Shown here in pieces: positions 9,076 through 17,811 of a stretch of DNA of 64,000 bases (the first letter of the stretch is position 1; every line of letters begins with the position of its first letter). Under the pieces are notes generated by a model. That model ran no database searches and was not told where the DNA came from. It was given only the letters and a program-made list of their open reading frames with translations. This stretch comes from a virus. The stretch is taken from positions 18,262-82,261 of IMG/VR virus record IMGVR_UViG_3300020182_000022; one strand, given 5' to 3'. A program made the position numbers and the translations under genes.

Positions 9076-10722
9076 TTATAATGTGTTTGTATTCTTCATG
9101 AACAGGTCATTAGTGTCGAATTTTACATCCTTGTAGAAGAAGGGCTTGACACCCATTATGTTATTTGTGTACGCGCCAGATGAATCAATCCGGTGAGTTA
9201 CTCGAGTCACGAAATATTGTCCTAGTATTTTCATATCATATTCATTCTCTATATAGTTGTTGTCCCTGTCCAATGATATCCATACTCCAGCTCTCCGAGA
9301 TGTATCACCTCGAACATCAAACTGTATGGTGTTGCCTAATAGAAACGCTGCCAATAAGATTTTGTTTCTAGATTCAGTGAATGACAAGCTGCTATCTGAT
9401 GTCCAGGAACTACTAACCCGGAAGTTGAAGTTCTCGGCCCTAGATGTATCAGACAACCAGCTCGTAAACCCATGACCACCGATACCTCCGAATGTATGGT
9501 TAATATACAGTCGTTGAAATTGCTCTTGTAAGGTCCTAACATTACCGGACGCTAGGTCAACGTTAAATGTTTTAGTTCTCTCATTATATCGGTGTGTGAT
9601 TACACTGTTTAACATTTCTTGACAGTCAACTCCGTTCATCTCGGAGAAAATATAATCATCGATGACTGATAGATCTGGGTAATGATAGTTTATTGCAGCA
9701 TTCCGGAATTCCTTACCAAATGTCTTTCTTTCTGGCGGTATACCAGTCGATATAGCCTCTGACCCGCTACTCAATAGAAAATACTCAGATTGGTATTCTC
9801 CTGGGCCAAACCCTCTTTTACTTCTCGCAAAATATTCTGTTATAGGTAATAATTCCCATCTCTCGGTATATCGTTGTAATCGTAATAAGCACGGTTGATG
9901 TTCGTGGTTGGCATCACTGACGTGTCTGTCGAGGATATAGTTCAAGTCATCAATGGCTTTAAAATTTGAAGGGCTGGTGTAGTGTAGCTTTGGACCTCCG
10001 GCGTTCCAGTGATACGAGAACATATTCTTAGTATCACTTTCTAATAACGAGCTCCGGAGGATATCCTGGACTATCTCACCGGTTGGTTTACCTCTCTGAT
10101 CATTATTCATTCTAGATACCGGGTACTTCGATAAACCATGAGCACCGGTGGATTGGAGGAACTTTGCGGTACTGTAGTATATATTCTTTTCTCGAAGCAT
10201 CTGGTACCTGTAGTCATGGAAGTATAATTTCTGTTTCTTATACATTCGACCTTTTTCAGATATTATATCCTCGCTAGCATATACCGAAAATAAAAACTTC
10301 ATGGTATGAATCACACTATTTAGGAATGTAGGAATTCCCTTGTTTATCTCCCCGGAATCTAGATGAGGTTCGAATGTCAATAGTAGTAAGTCTCTACAAT
10401 CGCTCCTAAACCGATATGGTACGGTAGGAACTCTAGAACCATCCGGAGCGTCAGACAACAATACAGATTCAGACCTCTCTATAATATCATCAGGGTTTAG
10501 AAACGTAACATTACCTTGATGAAACCAGTCTAATACATTATCTTCGATATACAGGTCGTCTATCGATCCTTTTCTAATTTTAATCGCCTGTCCGTCTTGA
10601 TTTAATAAATATAAACTAAACTTGTATCGCCTGTCATCAAATTGCTCTATCTTAGCATTATTATCATGATCTAGACCTAGAGCGTTGACCCAACTCTCTA
10701 TAAACTCAATATTACCTGCCAT
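9076..10722 (-). CDS. Putative baseplate hub-type structural protein
   Basis: The 548-residue product is in the tail operon between a LysM-like wedge protein and an unknown protein. The C-terminal 120 residues (IQFDVRGDTSRRAGVWISL, then ILGQYFVTRVTHRID) resemble the domain of gp27/VgrG-like hub proteins in which an extracted beta-barrel is followed by the YxVxxVxH-type strand. T4 gp27 has 391 residues, so this protein is longer. A gp27-like hub assignment is an inference from position and this segment; no lysozyme domain (gp5) is seen in the window. Confidence 0.5.
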   Translation of the reverse strand: MAGNIEFIESWVNALGLDHDNNAKIEQFDDRRYKFSLYLLNQDGQAIKIRKGSIDDLYIEDNVLDWFHQGNVTFLNPDDIIERSESVLLSDAPDGSRVPTVPYRFRSDCRDLLLLTFEPHLDSGEINKGIPTFLNSVIHTMKFLFSVYASEDIISEKGRMYKKQKLYFHDYRYQMLREKNIYYSTAKFLQSTGAHGLSKYPVSRMNNDQRGKPTGEIVQDILRSSLLESDTKNMFSYHWNAGGPKLHYTSPSNFKAIDDLNYILDRHVSDANHEHQPCLLRLQRYTERWELLPITEYFARSKRGFGPGEYQSEYFLLSSGSEAISTGIPPERKTFGKEFRNAAINYHYPDLSVIDDYIFSEMNGVDCQEMLNSVITHRYNERTKTFNVDLASGNVRTLQEQFQRLYINHTFGGIGGHGFTSWLSDTSRAENFNFRVSSSWTSDSSLSFTESRNKILLAAFLLGNTIQFDVRGDTSRRAGVWISLDRDNNYIENEYDMKILGQYFVTRVTHRIDSSGAYTNNIMGVKPFFYKDVKFDTNDLFMKNTNTL

Positions 10723-10723
10723 A

Positions 10724-11104
10724 TTATAGTGTTTTCTTTATATCATCGATAATAGTTCTAATCATCGATGGAGTTGGTACCATGAGAGCTGTCCCGGGGG
10801 ACAGTGGTGTGAATGTATCGTCTATCCTGTTGTAAGCTGCTATAATCCACCATAAATCTATTCTATTATAAAATTTATACGAAATCAACGTCCATGTTTC
10901 ATTAGGCTTGGTATTATACTTGGTGTATGTGGAGGGGGATATGTTGTCAGGAAAATCGACCCTATTTAGTATATTATAATAAAAGTGCTTAGATCCATGC
11001 TGTTTATATACGTTAAATATACGTTCCATTGCGAATGAACTATCACTATTTAATTGTAATAATGACTGTACTTCAAATTTATTGTATTTCGTGGGTTCAA
11101 TCAC
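10724..11104 (-). CDS. LysM-like baseplate wedge protein (gp53-like)
   Basis: The 126-residue protein ends with a LysM-like module: ETWTLISYKFYNRIDLWWII, an AxN segment and PGTALMVPTP. T4 gp53 (196 residues) also carries a LysM-fold domain in the wedge, and a similar protein is common in contractile tails (P2 gpX type). It sits one base from both neighbours in the late tail operon. The wedge role is inferred from domain and position. It could instead be a generic tail LysM protein. Confidence 0.55.
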   Translation of the reverse strand: MIEPTKYNKFEVQSLLQLNSDSSFAMERIFNVYKQHGSKHFYYNILNRVDFPDNISPSTYTKYNTKPNETWTLISYKFYNRIDLWWIIAAYNRIDDTFTPLSPGTALMVPTPSMIRTIIDDIKKTL

Positions 11105-11105
11105 T

Positions 11106-12440
11106 TTAGTATTGGTTGTTGGTTACTTTTATCTTGTCGCTCATGCTCTCTTTTACCATATGATACATAAAGTTTTGTGTCTCTGAAAATAGCTCTGTAA
11201 TTGTTATCGTCAACATGTATGCATCCGGGATTACTGTTGTTATCTTTCGTTTTTGTAATAACCAGTTACTCTCTGACTTACCGTCTGCAGAGCCATCCTC
11301 CGCGGAGGTTAAGTATGGAACTGGCATGTCCATCTCTCTACGACCACCTACAAAGTCAACCTGCATGTTTGTTATACTTGCATACTTACTATACCATACC
11401 CCGGGGATTTTCGCTTCATATATACAGGGCGGATCGATCAAATCTCTAGTTATTCGATTAGGTGTATTTTGATATGTTAACAGGTAGATGAATTGCCAAT
11501 TCCGGATGATTTCCGTGAAGCTCTTAGTATTGAATAATGGGAACTTAACAGTGTATGATCGTTCTCTGCCATCGAATGTGAATCCCTTCGGTTGTTCGAT
11601 CATCCGGCCAGGGGCCATTACTTTCTTTGCTGAGATATCGCTTAATGCTTCTGCTGCTATAGATGTTACATCTGTCATGAAGCCTCCTTCAGCGGCCGAT
11701 CCGAATCCTCCGGATTTTTGTATATATGCATCTTCCATGTACGGGAATGTGTACTTAAATTTAGTAGGTGTTACTGTATATAGCATAGAGTATGGATTTA
11801 GCGGATTAGCATAACCACTATCAGTACCTTCTAACGCTTTAATTGCTCCGGCTCCAATAGATTCTGTTATCTTTTTATTTATATTCTCTGATATTGTAGT
11901 TTTATTTGCAGTGAAGTTACCTTTTTCATCTTTAGCTAGACCGGCGAGTAAATTGGCTGCATTAGCGCCCTGTTGAACTAAGCCGGTTCCGGTCTGGACA
12001 GCAACACCGACGTTATTCATCACTTGATTTAACATTGGATTTGTTAATATTCTATATTCCTTCAACATTAACATTGGTACCTCACGTCGAGAGTGAGTTG
12101 GAGATTCTGTCCAGTGGTGTACGTCTCTAATGTTCACATGAGTCGATGGACCAGCGGCATCATTCATATGATCTCCTACTGTCGGGTCTCTCGATTCAGA
12201 AGCCGGGGACAATCTAGGTGCTGGTCCGTACCCAGCGATTTTCCCAGGGGCGCCACCAGACGCGCTTCCTTTTTTTGGTGGTAACATCTTCCAGTAGAAT
12301 TTTGCCCCGGCCGGGATAAGAGTCTCACCCCAGGCGTTACTAGACTCATCAATCTTCGTACGACCTTGTCCTGATGCGTCAGCTGCTTTTTCGGCCGCGG
12401 TGTTTGATGTGTTTTTATCTGGTAAGTCTGGATTTGCCAT
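11106..12440 (-). CDS. Putative baseplate tail-tube cap protein (gp48/gp54-like)
   Basis: The 444-residue protein has a polar, Ala/Gly-rich N-terminal third. From about residue 210 (YSMLYTVTPTKFKYTFPY) it contains a tube-like fold ending in IPDAYMLTITITEL and a FSETQNF segment, which recalls the C-terminal strand and tail of gp48/gp54 proteins that join baseplate hub to tube. It lies directly downstream of the Hint-domain gene and the tape measure gene. T4 gp48 has 364 residues. The assignment rests on fold impression and position. Confidence 0.5.
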   Translation of the reverse strand: MANPDLPDKNTSNTAAEKAADASGQGRTKIDESSNAWGETLIPAGAKFYWKMLPPKKGSASGGAPGKIAGYGPAPRLSPASESRDPTVGDHMNDAAGPSTHVNIRDVHHWTESPTHSRREVPMLMLKEYRILTNPMLNQVMNNVGVAVQTGTGLVQQGANAANLLAGLAKDEKGNFTANKTTISENINKKITESIGAGAIKALEGTDSGYANPLNPYSMLYTVTPTKFKYTFPYMEDAYIQKSGGFGSAAEGGFMTDVTSIAAEALSDISAKKVMAPGRMIEQPKGFTFDGRERSYTVKFPLFNTKSFTEIIRNWQFIYLLTYQNTPNRITRDLIDPPCIYEAKIPGVWYSKYASITNMQVDFVGGRREMDMPVPYLTSAEDGSADGKSESNWLLQKRKITTVIPDAYMLTITITELFSETQNFMYHMVKESMSDKIKVTNNQY

Positions 12441-12441
12441 A

Positions 12442-12864
12442 TTAAGAGTCGTTGTGAACGAGTATATCGTTGGCGAAGAAGCATTGAGTGTCTTCTATTG
12501 TTAGGTTATATACTTTTTGAGTCATATCGTTATGGATTTTGTGCATATCCACTATTTTGGTTTGTTCGAGTTCAGAGTTGAGAACTGTCAAACCTACGGC
12601 TATTTTATCCGCGCGAAGCCATTCACTATCTACATAAATCTTATGATCATGAGTCAATATGATCGACTCACCGGTTTCTACTTGAATGTATATGAAGTCC
12701 TTGGATGAAGAGCTTCGGGTGGCTACCACATCACTAGTGATGATCTTTTTCTTTTTCACCGCATATGACTTTATGCTCATGTCGACTGATGTCAGGCTCT
12801 CTATAATATAGTCTAAGTCGCGTTCTTCTGAATTGACATTTATGACTGTAGTTGATGGTAGCAT
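12442..12864 (-). CDS. Free-standing Hint (intein-like) domain protein
   Basis: The 140-residue protein is essentially one Hint domain with no extein of useful length. The start MLPSTTVINV fits the first intein block except that the catalytic Cys1 is Met. The second block is present (GESIILTHDHKIYV, with Thr and His), and the C-terminal blocks are intact (VYNLTIEDTQCFFAND, then ILVHN). After the terminal Asn only Asp-Ser follow before the stop. No homing-endonuclease insertion is present. The gene has its own late promoter and lies between the tape measure and a tube-cap-like gene. A domesticated intein or bacterial-intein-like domain that can perhaps only cleave at its C-terminus, or has a structural role, is my inference. 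Confidence 0.8.
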   Translation of the reverse strand: MLPSTTVINVNSEERDLDYIIESLTSVDMSIKSYAVKKKKIITSDVVATRSSSSKDFIYIQVETGESIILTHDHKIYVDSEWLRADKIAVGLTVLNSELEQTKIVDMHKIHNDMTQKVYNLTIEDTQCFFANDILVHNDS

Positions 12865-12872
12865 GGTGTATA

Positions 12873-12880
12873 TACTTATC
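12873..12880 (-). promoter_or_regulatory. T4-type late promoter for the Hint gene
   Basis: The minus-strand box GATAAGTA predicts a start at 12867, three bases before the ATG at 12864. Confidence 0.7.
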
Positions 12881-12883
12881 AGG

Positions 12884-15800
12884 TTACTTTGATAATCGAC
12901 CTACTACTCTGTCGCGAAAGTCCATTATACTTGGCTCGGCAACTGAGTTGTTGACGGTAGTGCTGTTTCCTCCATTGTTAACTACTGTATTACCTTGTTT
13001 GTCAATTAAACCAGACTCTGTTAACACTTCCAGTACCTTAGTATGTATACCTGAGTGCTCGGTCATCAGTTCAACCATTTTATCCATTCGATTGATCATG
13101 TCTTTACCAGAGGAATCGGATTTCCCTGGTGTACTTGGTGATATGTTATCTTCATGTGATCCTATCAGAATATCACCCTTGCTAAATGTCATTGGTTTTT
13201 GACCAGGTCTCCATATAAAATCGTTCATTTCTGGTGCTTCAACTTGAACTGGCTTGGCTGCTCTCATGGCCTTGTGTATACCTACTTTCTCCAAAGCTCG
13301 TGCGAATGCTCTACCATCATCTGTCTCAACATCAAGAGCATCATACATGAGGTTGTATCCGGCTAGTATATCACTAGTTATTGAATCTTTGTCAGCTAGT
13401 GTTGCCCACGGGTATTGGAAGTTGTCGATCTTTAATCCTTCATCCTTGAGAACTTTTGCGTATTCATTGACCATACTTACCCACCTTTTATGCTCACCCT
13501 CTTGGTTCGCGATTTGCATTGCTATGTCACCCATACCACCATCCTTGTGAATAAAGTCTTCACCAGCATCCGAAACTGAGTCGTAAATATGCCCATATTC
13601 ATAACCTTTCGTCATCTTCTTTAAGAAGTCCTTTTCATCCATCCCTGAAGTCTTGAGCAATGCTTTGTAATCCCCGGATTCAATTAATAGTTCCTTGGTT
13701 TTTTCCTCATCACCTTTTCCGTCTACCATGGCTTTCTTCATGGAATCGATTAGATCGTTAGTGCGATCAGCTGTGTTATCTCCACCAACTGTATCCTCTA
13801 TATTCGCGCGAGCTTTGGCTATTGTCTTTTGAGCAGTCTCGCTCAAACCAGCGACCGAAGCTGTGGCTTTAGTTGCAGCTTCACGTGATTCAGCAGCTTT
13901 ACCGGATGCCTCTTCTTCTTCAGTACCAAAGAGTAGTTCGTATCCTGCTTTGGGGAGGAGGTTTTTTGCCTTGCTCTTCAACATGCCAACCAGGTCTATA
14001 TCGAGTAGTGATGTGATTAAATCTCCAATTGGTTTTATCAACGTATTGTATACCCATTGACCTACATCTAGCATCCAGTCTGGAAGGAGTTCCGTAAAAC
14101 CTACACTAGGATCAGCAAAGTCTGTAAACCATTTTGCAATTGGGGCTATAACCTCGTCAAATACCCATCCCCCTATACCGGTCATCCATTTTGGTAACAT
14201 CTCTAAAAACGCAGATTTTGATCCTTTTGGGTCCTTAGTAATGTCAGAGAATATATCCATCAGTGGTTGTATTGTGTTGTTATACACCCATTTTCCGGTA
14301 TCTTTCAACCACTGTGGAATCAATGCAGATAGTATTTCTGATGCGCTTGTAGAGTTGAGTAGTTTGTCGAAATATTGTGATATTGGTAGTATTAATGAAT
14401 CAAATACCCAATCACCAAACCCAGACATCCATTTTGGTAATAGTTTTTTGAATGCTGCTTTTGCCGCCACTGGGTTGTCTGCTGTAGCTGTAAGCAACTT
14501 AGCGACAGGTGCTATAAGTGTGTCCCATACCCAAGTTCCAAAGTCTGTCATCCATTTTGGTAATAACTCTTTGATTGTTCCTATTGGGTCAGCAAACAAC
14601 TTGTCAAACCACTTTCCTATCTTCTCAAACGCCTTTTTTGGCTCTGTGAACAGTGACTTGACGAATTCGAATGCACCCTCCATAAATCCGAATATAGCCC
14701 CGATCAGATCCTCATAAATCTTGGCGAAAGACCAACTATCTAGTGATTTCTCTGCATTCTCGAATCCAAATGCACCCAGAAGCCAACTTACTGTATCCTT
14801 TATCAGATCTAACGGTAGGGTTAATATTTTATAAACGAAAACCAGCGCTTTCTCGACCATTCCCTTTTCATCCGCCTCTCCTGTGGAGGTGAATATACCT
14901 ATAAATGAATCCCATATGCCTGTGAGTACACTAGTGATCTTGGCAAATATATCCTTGTATGTCTTAAAGAGACCACCAATCATATCACTAATCAAGGTGC
15001 TAAAACTGAATGCGTCCAATGTCTTCTCTGCTTCTTTGAACCCAAACTTGCCGAGGATCCAACTAACCGCTGATTTTAACATATCCAACGGCATGGCGAT
15101 CAAAGTATCAAACACCTTTGTGATTCCACCTTCTATTCCATCTATAATCGATCCTTCTTTTTCGTAACCATCCATAAACCCGGTCACAAAGTCAAACACA
15201 CCCATTATGATGGTGATAGGTAGAAATATCTTACCTAGCATACCACCAAGCCCCTTGAAAAATGCTGTCATTCCTTTTATCACAGGATTCTTCAGTATTA
15301 TGTTCATCAAGCGAGTGAACAACCCAGGCTTTGTAGCGCCACCGAATATAGGACTCAATAAAGACTTGATACTCTTACCAATATTCTTGATCTTTGTGCC
15401 TATATTTTTGAGTGTGTCTGTGACTGGTTTGAAAAACTTCTTGACACTTTTCCATAAATTACTAATTCGGGTTTTGAACTTATCGAAGAATGATGTTATA
15501 GGTTTAAATAGTTTTGCTAACGGTCCTCCTACTTTCTTTTTTAGAAATTCCTTCAGAGATATAAACCACTTCTGTTTTCCAATCTCTTCAAAGAATGCAA
15601 ACAAAGCGATTATAGGTCCAATAATCAATGCGAAAGCGCCGTATCCTATCATTTTTAGTGCCTTCAACCAACTAGGAGCTTTGTCTTTAGGTGCTTCAGT
15701 GTCCTTAGTGACCCTATCAGTTATGTTATTTGACACCACTTCACCTAACTGCTTCAACGCTTTGCTATCAAAGTTAACCACTGATACTGGCATTACATCT

Positions 15801-16030
15801 TTGAGTATTTTTCGAGAGGCTTTCTTCTCTTTATTGTTCTTCGCGTTTTCTTTGGCGATATCTTTAGCTAACTCCTTGTTCTCCTTAGCTGATACCTGCT
15901 CTTCTGTAGGTGCGAACATGTCATCCGGGTTGAACCTAGCCTTTGATGTGACCTCACCAGTAGGTTTGTCATCAAGCTTTTCGACCAGCTCAGTTAGAGC
16001 GGTAATTAAATCTCCTAGTTTATCTTCCAT
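12884..16030 (-). CDS. Tail tape measure-type protein with Trp-rich repeats
   Basis: The 1048-residue protein lies where T4 has gp29 (590 residues). It has a charged N-terminal coiled coil, a hydrophobic segment near residue 150 (YGAFALIIGPIIALFAFF) and a long amphipathic middle, as in tape measure proteins that set tail length and are ejected ahead of DNA. Two copies of a roughly 80-residue unit (around SAVSWILGKFGFKEAEKTL and DTVSWLLGAFGFENAEKSL) are followed by five copies of a shorter unit with the core LLPKWMTDFGTWVWDTLI. The C-terminal 350 residues are polar. Late promoter at 16041-16048. The size predicts a longer tail than T4 if it sets length in the usual way. Confidence 0.8.
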   Translation of the reverse strand: MEDKLGDLITALTELVEKLDDKPTGEVTSKARFNPDDMFAPTEEQVSAKENKELAKDIAKENAKNNKEKKASRKILKDVMPVSVVNFDSKALKQLGEVVSNNITDRVTKDTEAPKDKAPSWLKALKMIGYGAFALIIGPIIALFAFFEEIGKQKWFISLKEFLKKKVGGPLAKLFKPITSFFDKFKTRISNLWKSVKKFFKPVTDTLKNIGTKIKNIGKSIKSLLSPIFGGATKPGLFTRLMNIILKNPVIKGMTAFFKGLGGMLGKIFLPITIIMGVFDFVTGFMDGYEKEGSIIDGIEGGITKVFDTLIAMPLDMLKSAVSWILGKFGFKEAEKTLDAFSFSTLISDMIGGLFKTYKDIFAKITSVLTGIWDSFIGIFTSTGEADEKGMVEKALVFVYKILTLPLDLIKDTVSWLLGAFGFENAEKSLDSWSFAKIYEDLIGAIFGFMEGAFEFVKSLFTEPKKAFEKIGKWFDKLFADPIGTIKELLPKWMTDFGTWVWDTLIAPVAKLLTATADNPVAAKAAFKKLLPKWMSGFGDWVFDSLILPISQYFDKLLNSTSASEILSALIPQWLKDTGKWVYNNTIQPLMDIFSDITKDPKGSKSAFLEMLPKWMTGIGGWVFDEVIAPIAKWFTDFADPSVGFTELLPDWMLDVGQWVYNTLIKPIGDLITSLLDIDLVGMLKSKAKNLLPKAGYELLFGTEEEEASGKAAESREAATKATASVAGLSETAQKTIAKARANIEDTVGGDNTADRTNDLIDSMKKAMVDGKGDEEKTKELLIESGDYKALLKTSGMDEKDFLKKMTKGYEYGHIYDSVSDAGEDFIHKDGGMGDIAMQIANQEGEHKRWVSMVNEYAKVLKDEGLKIDNFQYPWATLADKDSITSDILAGYNLMYDALDVETDDGRAFARALEKVGIHKAMRAAKPVQVEAPEMNDFIWRPGQKPMTFSKGDILIGSHEDNISPSTPGKSDSSGKDMINRMDKMVELMTEHSGIHTKVLEVLTESGLIDKQGNTVVNNGGNSTTVNNSVAEPSIMDFRDRVVGRLSK
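14050..14580 (-). repeat. Five tandem W-rich repeats within the tape measure gene
   Basis: Five degenerate units with the pattern LLPxWMxxxGxWVxxxxIxPI occur at intervals of about 35-45 residues (roughly residues 483-660). Trp and Pro positions are kept while linkers vary, so selection probably acts on the protein rather than the DNA. Confidence 0.8.
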
Positions 16031-16040
16031 GGACCATAAT

Positions 16041-16048
16041 TATTTATG
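16041..16048 (-). promoter_or_regulatory. T4-type late promoter for tape measure gene
   Basis: The minus-strand box CATAAATA predicts a start at 16035, five bases before the ATG at 16030. Confidence 0.75.
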
Positions 16049-16060
16049 GTCAGATCGTTA

Positions 16061-16843
16061 CTATTCAGTGGTGAATAGGCTAGCGTCTATACTAATGGAC
16101 ACTCCTTCTGGTAGAGATTCTGGAGTCAGGCATGCTATTTCAAATTTACGGGTTTGTTTAACAAGGGCTGCTAATTTGTTACTGACTTGCATAGGCAGGG
16201 ATTCAAATACATTTACCATGTCTGATATATTGACATCAACTCCTGGAGTGACTACATCTTCACCTATGATTATCGCCTGTATATACTTGACCAACTCAGA
16301 TACATATATATCTCCAATCACATCCGTGACTTTTAATTTTTCTTTTGATTTTGGCTTTTGAACTTTCTTTGTGAATTGCTTGTTGTACTTGGTGTCTGTA
16401 GCTATATCAGGTACATGACATGTGATCTTGATGATATCATGCTCAATCTCGAGGTTATCGGAAATTGATGCATCAAGTGATTTACAAGTAGCAATATGTT
16501 CACTCAAGTTGATCTCATGAGTAGTGTCATCCTCTTCAATCTTAAGTGTACCACCGATCGCATGTTCTCTCAATTGTAACACGATTAAAGGTTTATCAGT
16601 CGTTAGTATTCGAACACTCTGCTTACAATTAGTTGATATGATACTGTTGATAGCGTTCATGAACGACAAGTTTTCAAAGTCTGTATCAACGCTGCTGGAT
16701 AGTAACAGCTTCTGTTGCTTGACTGTTAGTGGTGCAAATGGCACATCATTACCAACACTCGGTACATATACACTCAGTGTGTCTTTATTGTTGAGCTCGT
16801 TAATACTAGCTAAAAGATTCTTATATGAACTATTGTTTGACAT
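16061..16843 (-). CDS. 26: Baseplate hub assembly protein gp26-like
   Basis: The 260-residue product resembles the T4 baseplate protein family that includes gp26 (208 residues). The segment VPFAPLTVKQQKLLL is the family hallmark and the C-terminus carries VNVFESLPMQVSNKL. These proteins help assemble the central hub and lie beside the tape measure gene, as tail assembly chaperones do in other phages. There are two adjacent ATGs (16846 and 16843). The late box at 16850-16857 predicts initiation at 16844, so the second ATG is preferred. Confidence 0.7.
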   Translation of the reverse strand: MSNNSSYKNLLASINELNNKDTLSVYVPSVGNDVPFAPLTVKQQKLLLSSSVDTDFENLSFMNAINSIISTNCKQSVRILTTDKPLIVLQLREHAIGGTLKIEEDDTTHEINLSEHIATCKSLDASISDNLEIEHDIIKITCHVPDIATDTKYNKQFTKKVQKPKSKEKLKVTDVIGDIYVSELVKYIQAIIIGEDVVTPGVDVNISDMVNVFESLPMQVSNKLAALVKQTRKFEIACLTPESLPEGVSISIDASLFTTE

Positions 16844-16849
16844 CATATA

Positions 16850-16857
16850 TATTTATC
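16850..16857 (-). promoter_or_regulatory. T4-type late promoter for gp26-like gene
   Basis: The minus-strand box GATAAATA predicts a start at 16844, one base from the ATG at 16843. Confidence 0.78.
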
Positions 16858-16878
16858 GGTGTGTTTGTGTAAATCAAC

Positions 16879-17772
16879 CTACATACCTGGCATCATCGGT
16901 GAGGCTCCTACTGTACCACCTTGTGCTCGTTCAGCTTTCTCGCGGGCCTTTTCTTCCTCCTTACGTTCACGCTTGTAAAACTGTAGATATGTTTGAATTT
17001 CAGCTGGTGTTGATGTTTCTATCTGATCTCCAGGTAAGTTTATATGCTTAGCCATAAAGTATCTATAGTAGTACTCTGCTTCCAAGTTGGAGTTGTATAT
17101 AACCTTCAGTAATTCGAACATGCTGTTGTTATACAAGTTTAATGTTATAACCGTTGGTGGGTCCTGGCCATATTTTATCACATCGAGCTGATAGTTCTGG
17201 TCTATCTCTTTGATCTTCCGGATTATATGCGTAGTTACATCACTAGATATGTTGTCGATCAGTGATTGTTGTTGTTTCTGGTCAAATTGTGAGAAGTTAA
17301 ATGTCTTCCCGGTGATGTGAATAGTGTCTATAACACTAGTGATCAGATTGTCAGTTGATGCTTCGTATATTGTAGATGGAGTGGCTAATTTAATTTTTAT
17401 ATCGTCGCTGATCTCTAGAAGATGTGTATACTCGAAGTCAAAGTTGGTTACCTTGTCAAGTATATCATATAGGTCTATCTTGAGCTTACTTATTTGCTGG
17501 TCCTTTGGAGTTATCTCTAGTACATTTGAGACGCACACGATATATAGATTGATCAGTATACAAAAACTATCAATCCGAGAGATTTTAGCGGGTATCACTT
17601 TCTTTCCTGATAACCGATATATAATATCATTGAAGTGTGTTAGTAGTTGATCGTTATCGGAGTTTGATATTATCTTTACTATATCAAGGTAGTCTCTGTT
17701 GGTTATTTCACTAAAGTTATAGTACCTTTGTTTGGATGGCAGGTATACCTTGAATTTAAACGCGGTACTCAC
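16879..17772 (-). CDS. Putative baseplate hub/tail assembly protein (gp51/gp26-like)
   Basis: The 297-residue protein starts with GTG at 17772. A weak late box (AATAGATA, 17785-17778) predicts transcription starting exactly on that codon, supporting GTG over nearby out-of-frame ATGs. It opens AFKFKVYLPSKQRYYNFSEI, much like the opening of gp26-type proteins. The helical C-terminus contains ELLKVIYNSNLEAEYYYRYF and ends in a charged, then Gly/Met-rich tail. Next to the gp26-like gene and the tape measure, a hub-assembly or tape-measure chaperone role is likely. The exact T4 equivalent (gp51, 249 residues) is uncertain. Confidence 0.55.
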   Translation of the reverse strand: MSTAFKFKVYLPSKQRYYNFSEITNRDYLDIVKIISNSDNDQLLTHFNDIIYRLSGKKVIPAKISRIDSFCILINLYIVCVSNVLEITPKDQQISKLKIDLYDILDKVTNFDFEYTHLLEISDDIKIKLATPSTIYEASTDNLITSVIDTIHITGKTFNFSQFDQKQQQSLIDNISSDVTTHIIRKIKEIDQNYQLDVIKYGQDPPTVITLNLYNNSMFELLKVIYNSNLEAEYYYRYFMAKHINLPGDQIETSTPAEIQTYLQFYKRERKEEEKAREKAERAQGGTVGASPMMPGM

Positions 17773-17811
17773 ATTAATATCTATTAATATTTACAGAAAA
17801 GTCAATTACTC

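Noticed and set aside
15207-16361. Long plus-strand open frame opposite the tape measure and gp26-like genes
   Set aside because: It is a shadow of two well-supported minus-strand genes. It has no late box or ribosome-binding sequence at its start, and its hydrophobic product follows the codon pattern of the opposite strand.
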